Position numbers and translations under genes: made by a program. Of a stretch of DNA of 64,000 bases, positions 56,736 to 64,000 are shown one piece after another. Every line of letters begins with the position of its first letter. Position 1 is the stretch's first letter. Source of the stretch: Jonesia denitrificans DSM 20603 (GTDB lineage: Bacteria; Actinomycetota; Actinomycetes; Actinomycetales; Cellulomonadaceae); assembly GCF_000024065.1 (NCBI RefSeq), contig NC_013174.1:682001-746000 (forward strand), given 5' to 3'. The notes below the pieces were generated by a model. It saw nothing but the letters and a program-made list of their open reading frames with translations, searched no databases and was not told the origin of the DNA.

Positions 56736-59576
56736 ATGGCACAGCACACCAACCGCCACGAACACAACAGATACCTCCCCCACATGACCCACTCGCGCAT
56801 CGCCAACATCATCGTTGTCTGCGCTGTCGCTCTCATCCCCCTGCTCTACGCCGGACTCCTCTCCTCCGCCTACCAAGACCCCGTCGAACGCATCGGCGCC
56901 ATGACTGCAGCCGTCGTCAACCTCGACCAACCCCACACCACGACAGCAGACGGCACCGACACCACACTTGCACTGGGAGACGAACTCGAAGAACGCCTCA
57001 CCCACCCCACATCCACAGACGACGTCGGATTCACCTGGGTGACCATGAGCCAGGACGACGCAGGCAAAGCCCTCACCACCGAAGACATCCGCGCCTACCT
57101 CGTTATTCCTGAAAACTTCTCCGCAACCGCAGCAACCCTAGCGGACACCAACAGCCCTGCCCCCGACCCCACACAGCTCACCATCATCACCGATGACGCC
57201 GTGAACTACCTGGCCGGCACAATGGCACGAACTGTCGCCGCATCGCTTCAAGGATCCCTCTCACAGCAAAGCGCCCAACAATACATCGACACGGTGCTTG
57301 TCTCTCTAGGGACCATTCACAACAAAACCGAAGACGCCGCAGAGGGCAGCGAACAACTCCACGCAGGGGCTGACGAACTGCACACCGGAGTGGTCACCCT
57401 CGCCGAGGCCGCCGCCTCAGCACACACCGGGGCCAGCCAACTCGCCACCGGGGCCACTGACCTCTCCACCGGCACCACCACACTCGCCCACGGTGCACAC
57501 GATCTCGCCCACGGAGCCGCAAGCGCATCTACAGGTGCGCAGCAGCTCGCAGACGGAGCCCACAACCTAGCCAACGGCACAGCTGACCTCTCCACCGGAG
57601 CGTCCGCACTCGCCACCGGAACCAACGCCCTCAACACAACCATTCCCTCGCTCACGCACGGCGCACAGGCACTCGCCACCGGAGCAACAACGGCTGCCAC
57701 TGGAGCACAGGAAGCAGCCAACGGAGCCACACACCTCCACCAAGGAATCACCAACTACACCGCTGGAGTCGACCAACTCTCCGAATCCATCACTACGCTG
57801 ACAATCCGCAGTGACACGCTCAACACCGGAGCATCACACCTGGTGAAAGGAAGCTCCACCCTGACACAGGGCGCCACCACAGTTGCGGACGGTGCCACAC
57901 AAGCAGCCACATCAGCCGCTGAACTCGCCGCCAGCCAGCGCACCCTCGATGCCCGCTCACAAGAACTCAGTGCCGCACTCACGGACCTTGCTGACCAGTG
58001 CAACGACCTCCCGCAAGCAGGCGCAGAACACCTGTGTGCCCAGTTGCACAACGCAACGACACAACATCAACAGATCGCAGCTGGCATCACCCAAGGAGCC
58101 AACGCAACGCAGGTGCTCGCAGAAGGCGTCACAAAGGTTGCTGACGGCGCGCACAATCTCCAGGATGGGGCAACAGCATTGTCCACGGGTGCGAACGAGA
58201 TCGCATCAGCGATCGGTCTGGGCAAACAACCAGCAGCGACCACCGTGCGCGGCGCGCTCCACCACCTCGATACTGGCGCGAGCACACTCACCGCCTCGTC
58301 AGCGACTATTCGCAACGGCGCAAGTGACCTGGCTGACGCAGTGGAAGCACTCGCCGAAGGCACGCAAGGCCTTGCTGACGGTGCATCCCAGCTGTCTGGG
58401 CAGGCACCACAGCTCGCATCGGGTGTCACACAATTACACAAGGGTGCTACCGCAGTGGCAGGCGGTGCAGCGACCGTTGATCACGGAGCTCAGACGCTAG
58501 CCCAAGGAACCGGCACACTCACCAATGGGGTCACCCATCTTGCGCAGGGCGCGGGGGTCCTGGCTGATGGTGTCACCTCAGCGCAGGCAGGTGCGTCACA
58601 GTTGGCGCAAGGGATCCTCCGCCTCAACAGTGGGATGGGAAGCTTGGACACTGGTGCGAACACACTAGCCCAGGGGGCTGAGCGTCTCACTTCTGGTGCC
58701 GGTGATCTGTCTGACGCGCTTGATCAGGGTGCACACGATATTCCGGCATTCACCGAAGAGCAGGCTCAGGACACCGCTGACGCCGCTGCGAACCTGGCTG
58801 ACGTGACAGCGGAACGTGAAAACGCAGTCCATAACGCCGCTGGGGGATTTGGTCCCATGTTCTTTGCGCTGGCGTTGTGGATTGGTGGTATTGCGATCTA
58901 CCTGGTCATGCCTGCACTGGATCGCCGCCATTCCACTGCAGAAAAGTGGTGGTGGTCGGCTGCACGGCCCATGCTGGTGGGTGGTGTTCTTGGCCTTCTT
59001 CAAGCAGCGTTAGCGGTGCTGGTGGGGAACTGGTTGGTGGATATCCACGCCATGCACGTGGGCAGGTTTGTGGGGATCGCAATGATCGCGTCGGTGACGT
59101 TTGTTGCAGTGAACCAGGCGCTGGTTGCGTTGCTGAGTTACCGGGGACGGTTTGTGTCACTGCTTCTTCTTGTTCTGCAAATCACCTCCATGGGCGGAAC
59201 GTTCCCTGTGGAAACAGCCCCACGGTTCTTCGGGTGGGTGCATGAGGCGTTACCCATGACCTGGGTGCACTATGCGTTCCGCGCCAGTATCGCTGGACAG
59301 GGAATTGACGATGTGTGGGGACGTGCGGTGACCCATCTTGTTGTGTGGTGGGCGGTTGCGGTTGTTGTGACGTTCGTGATGGCGTGGGTGCGTTCGGGTC
59401 GCCGCCCGTTGCCGCATGATCATGCCAACACCGCGGACATGATCGATGAGGTGCATGCCCCGTATGGGACCGGTGAGTTGGAGCCGGAAGATGTGAATCC
59501 GATGGATGAGCTGATTGATGATGCGGTCGGTGCGCAGGGTGACGAACGTGAGCGTGAGTCCTCGTCAGCGCGCTGA
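56736..59576 (+). CDS. YhgE/Pip-family membrane protein with long glycine-rich repeat domain
   Basis: 946 aa. N-terminal membrane segment (~22-42: ANIIVVCAVALIPLLYAGLL), a conserved extracytoplasmic YhgE domain (TAAVVNLDQP, AYLVIPENFSA), a long repeat region (~200-665) built from short units such as LATGATDLSTG and LADGAHNLANG, and a C-terminal six-helix ABC-2-like membrane domain (~700-885: MFFALALWIGGIAIYLVMP, GTFPVETAPRFFGWVHEALP). Relatives are phage receptors or parts of ESX/type VII loci, function otherwise unsettled. ATG 56736 has only GAAAG upstream. Controlled by the adjacent TetR via three operators. Confidence 0.88.
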   Translation: MAQHTNRHEHNRYLPHMTHSRIANIIVVCAVALIPLLYAGLLSSAYQDPVERIGAMTAAVVNLDQPHTTTADGTDTTLALGDELEERLTHPTSTDDVGFTWVTMSQDDAGKALTTEDIRAYLVIPENFSATAATLADTNSPAPDPTQLTIITDDAVNYLAGTMARTVAASLQGSLSQQSAQQYIDTVLVSLGTIHNKTEDAAEGSEQLHAGADELHTGVVTLAEAAASAHTGASQLATGATDLSTGTTTLAHGAHDLAHGAASASTGAQQLADGAHNLANGTADLSTGASALATGTNALNTTIPSLTHGAQALATGATTAATGAQEAANGATHLHQGITNYTAGVDQLSESITTLTIRSDTLNTGASHLVKGSSTLTQGATTVADGATQAATSAAELAASQRTLDARSQELSAALTDLADQCNDLPQAGAEHLCAQLHNATTQHQQIAAGITQGANATQVLAEGVTKVADGAHNLQDGATALSTGANEIASAIGLGKQPAATTVRGALHHLDTGASTLTASSATIRNGASDLADAVEALAEGTQGLADGASQLSGQAPQLASGVTQLHKGATAVAGGAATVDHGAQTLAQGTGTLTNGVTHLAQGAGVLADGVTSAQAGASQLAQGILRLNSGMGSLDTGANTLAQGAERLTSGAGDLSDALDQGAHDIPAFTEEQAQDTADAAANLADVTAERENAVHNAAGGFGPMFFALALWIGGIAIYLVMPALDRRHSTAEKWWWSAARPMLVGGVLGLLQAALAVLVGNWLVDIHAMHVGRFVGIAMIASVTFVAVNQALVALLSYRGRFVSLLLLVLQITSMGGTFPVETAPRFFGWVHEALPMTWVHYAFRASIAGQGIDDVWGRAVTHLVVWWAVAVVVTFVMAWVRSGRRPLPHDHANTADMIDEVHAPYGTGELEPEDVNPMDELIDDAVGAQGDERERESSSAR

Positions 59577-59584
59577 TACGATGC

Positions 59585-59612
59585 GAGGCGGCCACCGTAT
59601 GGTGGCCGCCTC
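59585..59612 (+). terminator. Terminator after YhgE gene
   Basis: Perfect 12-bp stem GAGGCGGCCACC with a GTAT loop, 8 bases after the stop. Confidence 0.85.
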
Positions 59613-59648
59613 CGCCGTGTCTTGGAGCAAAAAGTGGTGCGGGCCACA

Positions 59649-59654
59649 TAGGAT
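59649..59654 (+). promoter_or_regulatory. Candidate -10 of mdh
   Basis: TAGGAT, about 41 bases before GTG 59696; a GGGTTAACCC palindrome follows in the leader (59667-59676). Confidence 0.35.
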
Positions 59655-59695
59655 GAGGGGACGGCGGGTTAACCCAACACTTCAGGAGTAGCAGC

Positions 59696-60679
59696 GTGGC
59701 AACACCGAAGACTGTAACTATTACCGGCGGCGCAGGGCAGATCGGGTACGCGTTAGCGTTTCGGATTGCCAATGGGGAGGTGTACGGATCAGATACCCCG
59801 GTGTCTTTGCGGTTACTAGAAATCCCGCAAGCGTTGGGGGCGGCTGAGGGCGTCGCCATGGAGTTGATGGATTGTGCGTTTCCTCTTCTTCACTCGGTTG
59901 AGGTTGTTGATGACACGGTGGATGCTTTTGACGGGGTGAGTGCGGCATTCCTTGTTGGAGCGAAACCACGCCAACAAGGAATGGAACGTTCTGATCTACT
60001 GACGGCAAATGCGGGCATTTTTGTTCCTCAGGGGCGAGCAATCAACGAGGGTGCTGCGCCTGATGTGCGGGTTCTTGTCGTGGGCAATCCGGCCAACACT
60101 AATGCGTGGATTACTGCGATGAATGCGCCCGATGTTCCGCGCGAACGGTTCACAGCAATGACTCGCCTGGACCATACTCGTGCGGTGGCGCAGGTTGCTC
60201 GTCACTTGGGTGTCGAGTCGTCGCGGCTCAGTCGTCTCACGATTTGGGGTAATCACTCTGCCTTGCAGTACCCGGATATTTCGCACGCCCAGATTGATGG
60301 CAAACCGTTGGGGGACGCGGTGGATTCCGAGTGGGCAACCGGTGAGTTTATGACGACTGTTGCGCAGCGCGGTGCGGCCATCATTAAGGCACGGGGGGCA
60401 TCGTCTGCTGCATCTGCTGCTAATGCCGCGGTGTGGCACATGCGTGATTGGGTGCAGGGAACTCCGGCAGGTGACTGGACCTCTGTGGCGTTGCCTTCTC
60501 CAGGGCTTTATGGGGTTCCGGACGGGCTTGTATCCTCATTCCCTGCAGTCAGTGTGAATGGGCAGTGGGAAATCGTCGAGGGGTTGAGTATGTCACAGTT
60601 TTCGCAGCAACGTCTGGAGATGTCGGTGGCAGAATTGGTGGCAGAGCAAGAATCGGTGAAGCGTCTGGGAATTGGCTGA
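59696..60679 (+). CDS. mdh: Malate dehydrogenase
   Basis: 327 aa, NAD-dependent. [20 protein letters not shown] (Rossmann loop), [16 protein letters not shown] (substrate arginines), [11 protein letters not shown], and the catalytic His in [12 protein letters not shown]. This is the LDH-like MDH type of actinobacteria and proteobacteria (cytosolic-like). GTG 59696 has AGGAG 7 bases upstream. Confidence 0.96.
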   Translation: MATPKTVTITGGAGQIGYALAFRIANGEVYGSDTPVSLRLLEIPQALGAAEGVAMELMDCAFPLLHSVEVVDDTVDAFDGVSAAFLVGAKPRQQGMERSDLLTANAGIFVPQGRAINEGAAPDVRVLVVGNPANTNAWITAMNAPDVPRERFTAMTRLDHTRAVAQVARHLGVESSRLSRLTIWGNHSALQYPDISHAQIDGKPLGDAVDSEWATGEFMTTVAQRGAAIIKARGASSAASAANAAVWHMRDWVQGTPAGDWTSVALPSPGLYGVPDGLVSSFPAVSVNGQWEIVEGLSMSQFSQQRLEMSVAELVAEQESVKRLGIG

Positions 60680-60715
60680 CCCAACCACATGGTCAGCTAG
60701 GGGATTGTGCACGCG

Positions 60716-60721
60716 TAAAAT
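60716..60721 (+). promoter_or_regulatory. -10 element of MFS gene
   Basis: TAAAAT, 8 bases before GTG 60730; no ribosome site. Confidence 0.5.
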
Positions 60722-60729
60722 AATCGTTT

Positions 60730-62049
60730 GTGCCCACACCCCCTCCCATAACGCTCCGCGGTCACCGTGACTTCCAACGACTGTGGGCGGCTGACGCCCT
60801 CAGTCAGGTCGGTGCGCAACTCACTGCCCTTGCCCTTCCGATCTATGCGGTGCGCTATCTTGGTGCCGACGAAATGGCGATGGGGTACTTGTCTTCGTCG
60901 CAGACCATTGCCTTTCTTGTTTTGGGTCTGCCTGCTGGTGTGTGGGTGGATCGGATGCGTAAGCGCTCGGTTCTGATCTGGGCAGACCTGCTGCGGGCTG
61001 TTGTGTTGGGTGCTGTTGTTGTCGTGGCGATGCTGGGGTACGGGTCGATGCCGTTACTCTACGTGGCGGGAGTGGCGATCTCGGTGGCGACGGTGTTCTT
61101 TGATATCGCACACTTGTCTTATCTTCCTGGCCTGGTGGGTCTTGCCCATATTTCGGAGGGAAACACGAAGCTCCAAGCAACGTATTCGATCGCGGCGGTC
61201 AGTGTTCCGGCTGTGGGTGGCGCGTTGTTGCGTGTGGTGTCGTCACCGATTCTTATTGCTGTGAACGTGGTGACTTACGTGGTCTCTGTCGTGATTTTGG
61301 GGCGCATTCGGCACAGTGAAGACCGCCCGCCGCGTGAGCAGTATATTCCGTTGGTTCCTGCGATGCGGGAAGGGTTGGCGTTTATTGTGCGGACGCCGCT
61401 ACTGAACCGTTTGGTGTTTGCTACCGCCGCGAACGCGTTTTTCTCCACAATGGGGTTCGCGATGTTCACGTACTACATCTTGGAAACCCTGAAGAGGGAC
61501 AGTGCGACACTGGGTGTCATTATGACTGCTTCTGCCGTGGGTGGAATCCTTGGAGCTGTTATTGCACGTCGCGCCACACTGTGGGTAGGGGAGGGGCGCA
61601 TTATTGCACTGTCGGCATTGGCGAGCCCATTGTTGTTTGCAGGTCTCCCGTTGGCTTGGCACCTTCGCGATGCTGTGTCACCCGTGGTTGTGGTGATTTG
61701 CGCGGGATTCGCGATGCAGGTGTCGGTGACGTTGTTTAACGTTTCGCAGGTGAGTTTCCGGCAACGATTATGTCCGCCTGAACTTTTGGGGCGGATGAAC
61801 GCATCGTTTCGGTTCCTTGTGTGGGGGACGATGCCTTTCTCGGGCATCGTTGGCGGTGTGATCGCTGACCGGTGGGGCGTGGTAACCATGCTGTGGGTGG
61901 TCGTTGTCGGTGAGGTCGTTGCCGCGCTTTTTCTTGTGCTTTCCCCTTTTGTCACGCTGCGAGATTTGCCGTCGAGGGTGATGGAAACGGTGCATGACGA
62001 CGGTTCAGCGGAAGAATCGCGCCAGGACCGACCGTCCACAAATGAGTAG
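60730..62049 (+). CDS. MFS transporter (DHA3-type exporter)
   Basis: 439 aa with 11-12 membrane helices. Begins with the DHA3-like FQRLWAADALSQVGAQLTALALP and has motif A GLPAGVWVDRMRKRSVL after the second helix, and NASFRFLVWGTMPFSGIVGG in the second half. The family includes macrolide and siderophore exporters; substrate unknown. Cytoplasmic C-terminal tail of ~35 polar residues. Converges on purU with 10 bases between. Confidence 0.88.
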   Translation: MPTPPPITLRGHRDFQRLWAADALSQVGAQLTALALPIYAVRYLGADEMAMGYLSSSQTIAFLVLGLPAGVWVDRMRKRSVLIWADLLRAVVLGAVVVVAMLGYGSMPLLYVAGVAISVATVFFDIAHLSYLPGLVGLAHISEGNTKLQATYSIAAVSVPAVGGALLRVVSSPILIAVNVVTYVVSVVILGRIRHSEDRPPREQYIPLVPAMREGLAFIVRTPLLNRLVFATAANAFFSTMGFAMFTYYILETLKRDSATLGVIMTASAVGGILGAVIARRATLWVGEGRIIALSALASPLLFAGLPLAWHLRDAVSPVVVVICAGFAMQVSVTLFNVSQVSFRQRLCPPELLGRMNASFRFLVWGTMPFSGIVGGVIADRWGVVTMLWVVVVGEVVAALFLVLSPFVTLRDLPSRVMETVHDDGSAEESRQDRPSTNE

Positions 62050-62059
62050 GACCCGATTA

Positions 62060-62920
62060 TTAGCGGAAGACCACTGTTTTGTGGCCGTTCATGAGCACCC
62101 GATGTTGGGCGTGCCATGCAACGGCTCGCGACAGGACTCGCCGTTCGACGTCTTGACCAAGAGCGATGAATTCCTCCACGCTCATCTCGTGGTCAACCCG
62201 GTCAATGTCCTGCTCGATGATGGGGCCTTCATCAAGGTCAGCAGTGACGTAGTGCGAGGTGGCGCCAATGAGTTTGACTCCCCGGTCATGGGCACGGTGG
62301 TAAGGGCGTGCTCCTTTGAAGGAGGGGAGGAAGGAGTGGTGAATGTTTATGACTCGACCTTCAAGAGCTCGACACAGAGTGTCTGACAGCACCTGCATGT
62401 ACCGGGCGAGGACGACAAGTTCAGCACCAGTGGACTGGACAAGGGCAAGTAGTTCGGCTTCTGCTTGCGGTTTGGTGTCCGCGGTGACGGGGATGTGGTG
62501 GAACGGAACCCCGTAGAAAGTGGCGAGGTCCGCGAGGTCATTGTGGTTACCGACAACGGCAACAACCTCTATGGGAAGGCGTGCAGCTCGTTGTTGGAAG
62601 AGGAGGTCGTTGAGCGCGTGGGCGGCTTTGGACACCATGATGATGGTGGGGATCCGCCGCCCGACAGTGTCGAGGTTCCACGTCCACTCAAACTGTTCGG
62701 CTAACGGTGTCAGTGTGGCCAATAGAGTGTCACGGGCAATGGTTGTTTCGCCTTGGACCCGCATGAAGAACAACCCCGTGTCAGGGTCTCCGAACTGTTT
62801 GGATTCGGTGATGTTTCCCCCGTGGTCAGCAATGGCGCCAGCAACGGCGCGCACAATGCCAGGACGGTCAGGGCAGGACAGGGTCAGGACCCAGTGATCG
62901 GATGCAGGCGTAGTGGTCAC
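62060..62920 (-). CDS. purU: Formyltetrahydrofolate deformylase
   Basis: 286 aa. Hydrolyses 10-formyl-THF to formate and THF. N-terminal ACT domain (VLTLSCPDRPGIVRAVAG, GGNITESKQFGDPDTGLFF) and a PurN-like domain with NIHHSFLPSFKGARPYHRAH (catalytic His) and DLDEGPIIEQD. I start at GTG 62920, 7 bases after a TACCCT element; the longer frame to 63190 runs through the divergent gene. Confidence 0.95.
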   Translation of the reverse strand: MTTTPASDHWVLTLSCPDRPGIVRAVAGAIADHGGNITESKQFGDPDTGLFFMRVQGETTIARDTLLATLTPLAEQFEWTWNLDTVGRRIPTIIMVSKAAHALNDLLFQQRAARLPIEVVAVVGNHNDLADLATFYGVPFHHIPVTADTKPQAEAELLALVQSTGAELVVLARYMQVLSDTLCRALEGRVINIHHSFLPSFKGARPYHRAHDRGVKLIGATSHYVTADLDEGPIIEQDIDRVDHEMSVEEFIALGQDVERRVLSRAVAWHAQHRVLMNGHKTVVFR

Positions 62921-62927
62921 ACGAACA

Positions 62928-62933
62928 AGGGTA
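62928..62933 (-). promoter_or_regulatory. -10 element (leaderless) of purU
   Basis: TACCCT on the minus strand, 7 bases before GTG 62920. Confidence 0.55.
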
Positions 62934-62977
62934 GCGTCCTCAGCGTGGACAGTGCCGCATCTGACACCAAAGTCTGC

Positions 62978-62983
62978 GACGAT
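62978..62983 (+). promoter_or_regulatory. -10-like element of GNAT gene
   Basis: GACGAT, 6 bases before ATG 62990. Confidence 0.4.
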
Positions 62984-62989
62984 AGGGGC

Positions 62990-63472
62990 ATGAGTGAGAA
63001 CGACATCACAATCGCCTTGGTCTCCACTGAGCATGCAGGGGAACTGCTCACCCTGCGTCGGGCTGCTTTTGTGACTGAAGCCCAAACATACGGTGACCCT
63101 AATATTCCACCGTTGACTCAAACTTTGGAAGAGTTGGTGGATGACCTGGAACGGGACGATGTGGTCACCCTGGGCGCGTGGGCTGGGCACCGGCTTGTGG
63201 GGTCAGTGCGGGTCGAACTCGAGGACGGTAAAGCGACACTAGGCCGGCTTGCTGTTGCTCCTGACATGCAGGGGCAAGGTATTGGAACCCAGATGATGTT
63301 CGCGGTTCTTCCTCACTTACCTGAGGAAACCACAGAGATTTGGGTGTTCACCGGGAAAGATTCAAAGCACAATTTGGCCATGTACCAAGCACAAGGTTAT
63401 GAACATCAGCACGATCAGGTGGCTGGTGACTTGACCTACGCTTACCTGCGCAAAATTTTGGGCGAACAGTAA
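62990..63472 (+). CDS. GNAT-family N-acetyltransferase
   Basis: 160 aa. Acetyl-CoA binding motif A LAVAPDMQGQGIGTQMM (~85-101) and a C-terminal block LAMYQAQGYEHQHDQ typical of GNATs. Substrate unknown. ATG 62990 chosen for the MSENDITIALVSTEHAG N-terminus; leaderless-type spacing. Divergent from purU with 69 bases between start codons. Confidence 0.88.
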   Translation: MSENDITIALVSTEHAGELLTLRRAAFVTEAQTYGDPNIPPLTQTLEELVDDLERDDVVTLGAWAGHRLVGSVRVELEDGKATLGRLAVAPDMQGQGIGTQMMFAVLPHLPEETTEIWVFTGKDSKHNLAMYQAQGYEHQHDQVAGDLTYAYLRKILGEQ

Positions 63473-63478
63473 CGACTG

Positions 63479-64000
63479 TTACTCGCGTGGTTCCGCGCGA
63501 TGAGGGTTCGCGGTGGGCAGGTCAAGGCGATCCGTGGCACCGGTAATGAGCGACACAATCTGTTCATAGGACACATCACGGGTGTGAAAGGTGCCAATAT
63601 TTCGCCCCAAACGCAACACCATGATCCGGTCTGCTACTGCTTGCACCTCCGCGAGGTTGTGCGACACGATGACCACGCCTAGCCCACGTTCCCTCAACGA
63701 TTCAATGAGGGTGAGCACCTCTGCGGACTGGGTGACAGACAACGCGGAGGTCGGCTCGTCCAAGAGAATCATTTGGGGGTTACCAAGCAGAGTGCGGGCG
63801 ATCGCCACCGATTGTTTTTGCCCCCCAGACAAATGAGCAACAGGTGTACGAATACTGGGCATCCGTGCTTTCAAACGACGAAGTAGGGTTGTTGCTTGCT
63901 GCTCCATCTCGTGTTCGTTGAGCAAACCACCACGAGTGACTTCCCGCCCCAGGAACAAGTTGTTGACAATCGTGAGGTTGTCAGTGAGGGCAAGATCTTG
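63479..64000 (-). CDS. Sugar-type ABC transporter ATPase (CUT2-like), 3' part
   Basis: Open to the window edge; the start lies beyond base 64000. The visible 173 codons cover QDLALTDNLTIVNNLFLGRE, signature LSGGQKQSVAIARTLL, Walker B MILLDEPTSAL and H-loop VSHNLAEVQ. The QDLAL-DNL-V-NLFLGRE block is typical of the ribose/xylose/fructose (RbsA/XylG/FrcA) class. Because the protein ends about 45 residues after the H-loop, it has either a single ATPase domain or this is the second one. Confidence 0.88.
   Translation of the reverse strand, partial: QDLALTDNLTIVNNLFLGREVTRGGLLNEHEMEQQATTLLRRLKARMPSIRTPVAHLSGGQKQSVAIARTLLGNPQMILLDEPTSALSVTQSAEVLTLIESLRERGLGVVIVSHNLAEVQAVADRIMVLRLGRNIGTFHTRDVSYEQIVSLITGATDRLDLPTANPHRAEPRE

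Noticed and set aside
57343-58740. Repetitive DNA that could be mistaken for a CRISPR-like or minisatellite array
   Set aside because: The repeats are at protein level in one open frame with diverged DNA and no constant repeat/spacer lengths.

Overview
The window is chromosomal DNA from a high-GC Gram-positive actinobacterium, most likely a member of the Micrococcales. The support is a complete actinobacterial-type rRNA operon (16S-23S-5S, a ~3.1 kb 23S and no tRNA in the spacer), genes such as guaB3, DUF6350/PerM and DUF3817, frequent GTG starts, and TANNNT-type -10 elements lying 6-7 bases before start codons (leaderless genes). The gene set and composition remind me of Jonesia, but that is memory, not a search result. 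Nearly everything is housekeeping. I see no insertion sequence, prophage, CRISPR array or tRNA.

Layout. 1-3.9 kb: 3' end of guaB3, then ackA-pta (acetate/acetyl-CoA). 4.3-9.9 kb: SURF1, a two-gene ABC exporter with complementary degenerate ATPase sites, DUF3817, and a secreted protein with an HEARH zinc-protease motif. 10-13.7 kb: guaA and two paralogous small membrane proteins. 13.6-17.4 kb: a LiaF/PspC-type envelope-stress cluster (small membrane protein, PspC-LiaF fusion, PspC-histidine kinase, NarL regulator). 17.5-24.4 kb: sulfate assimilation and siroheme (sirohydrochlorin chelatase facing sir-cysH-cysD-cysN-cysG), preceded by a leader peptide ending in four Cys codons. 24.6-29.6 kb: two small membrane proteins, a GntR regulator and a divergent Ehu-like solute ABC transporter. 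29.7-34.5 kb: pcrA, sucC, sucD. 34.7-44.5 kb: a chemoreceptor, glycogen phosphorylase and the rRNA operon, sitting inside a neighbourhood (pcrA-sucCD-perM-purN-purH) that is contiguous in mycobacteria. 44.6-49 kb: perM-like, purN, purH with a ZTP riboswitch. 49-54.5 kb: FAD oxidoreductase divergent from an FMN-riboswitch-controlled ribD-ribE-ribBA-ribH-DUF3017 operon. 54.6-64 kb: icd, a TetR/YhgE pair with three operators, mdh, an MFS exporter, purU, a GNAT, and the 3' part of a sugar-type ABC ATPase.

Together the genes cover acetate overflow, TCA steps (sucCD, icd, mdh), purine, sulfur and riboflavin synthesis. The regulatory DNA is the most informative part: two riboswitches, a cysteine attenuator, an operator shared by sucC and icd, a three-site TetR operator array, and many leaderless promoters.
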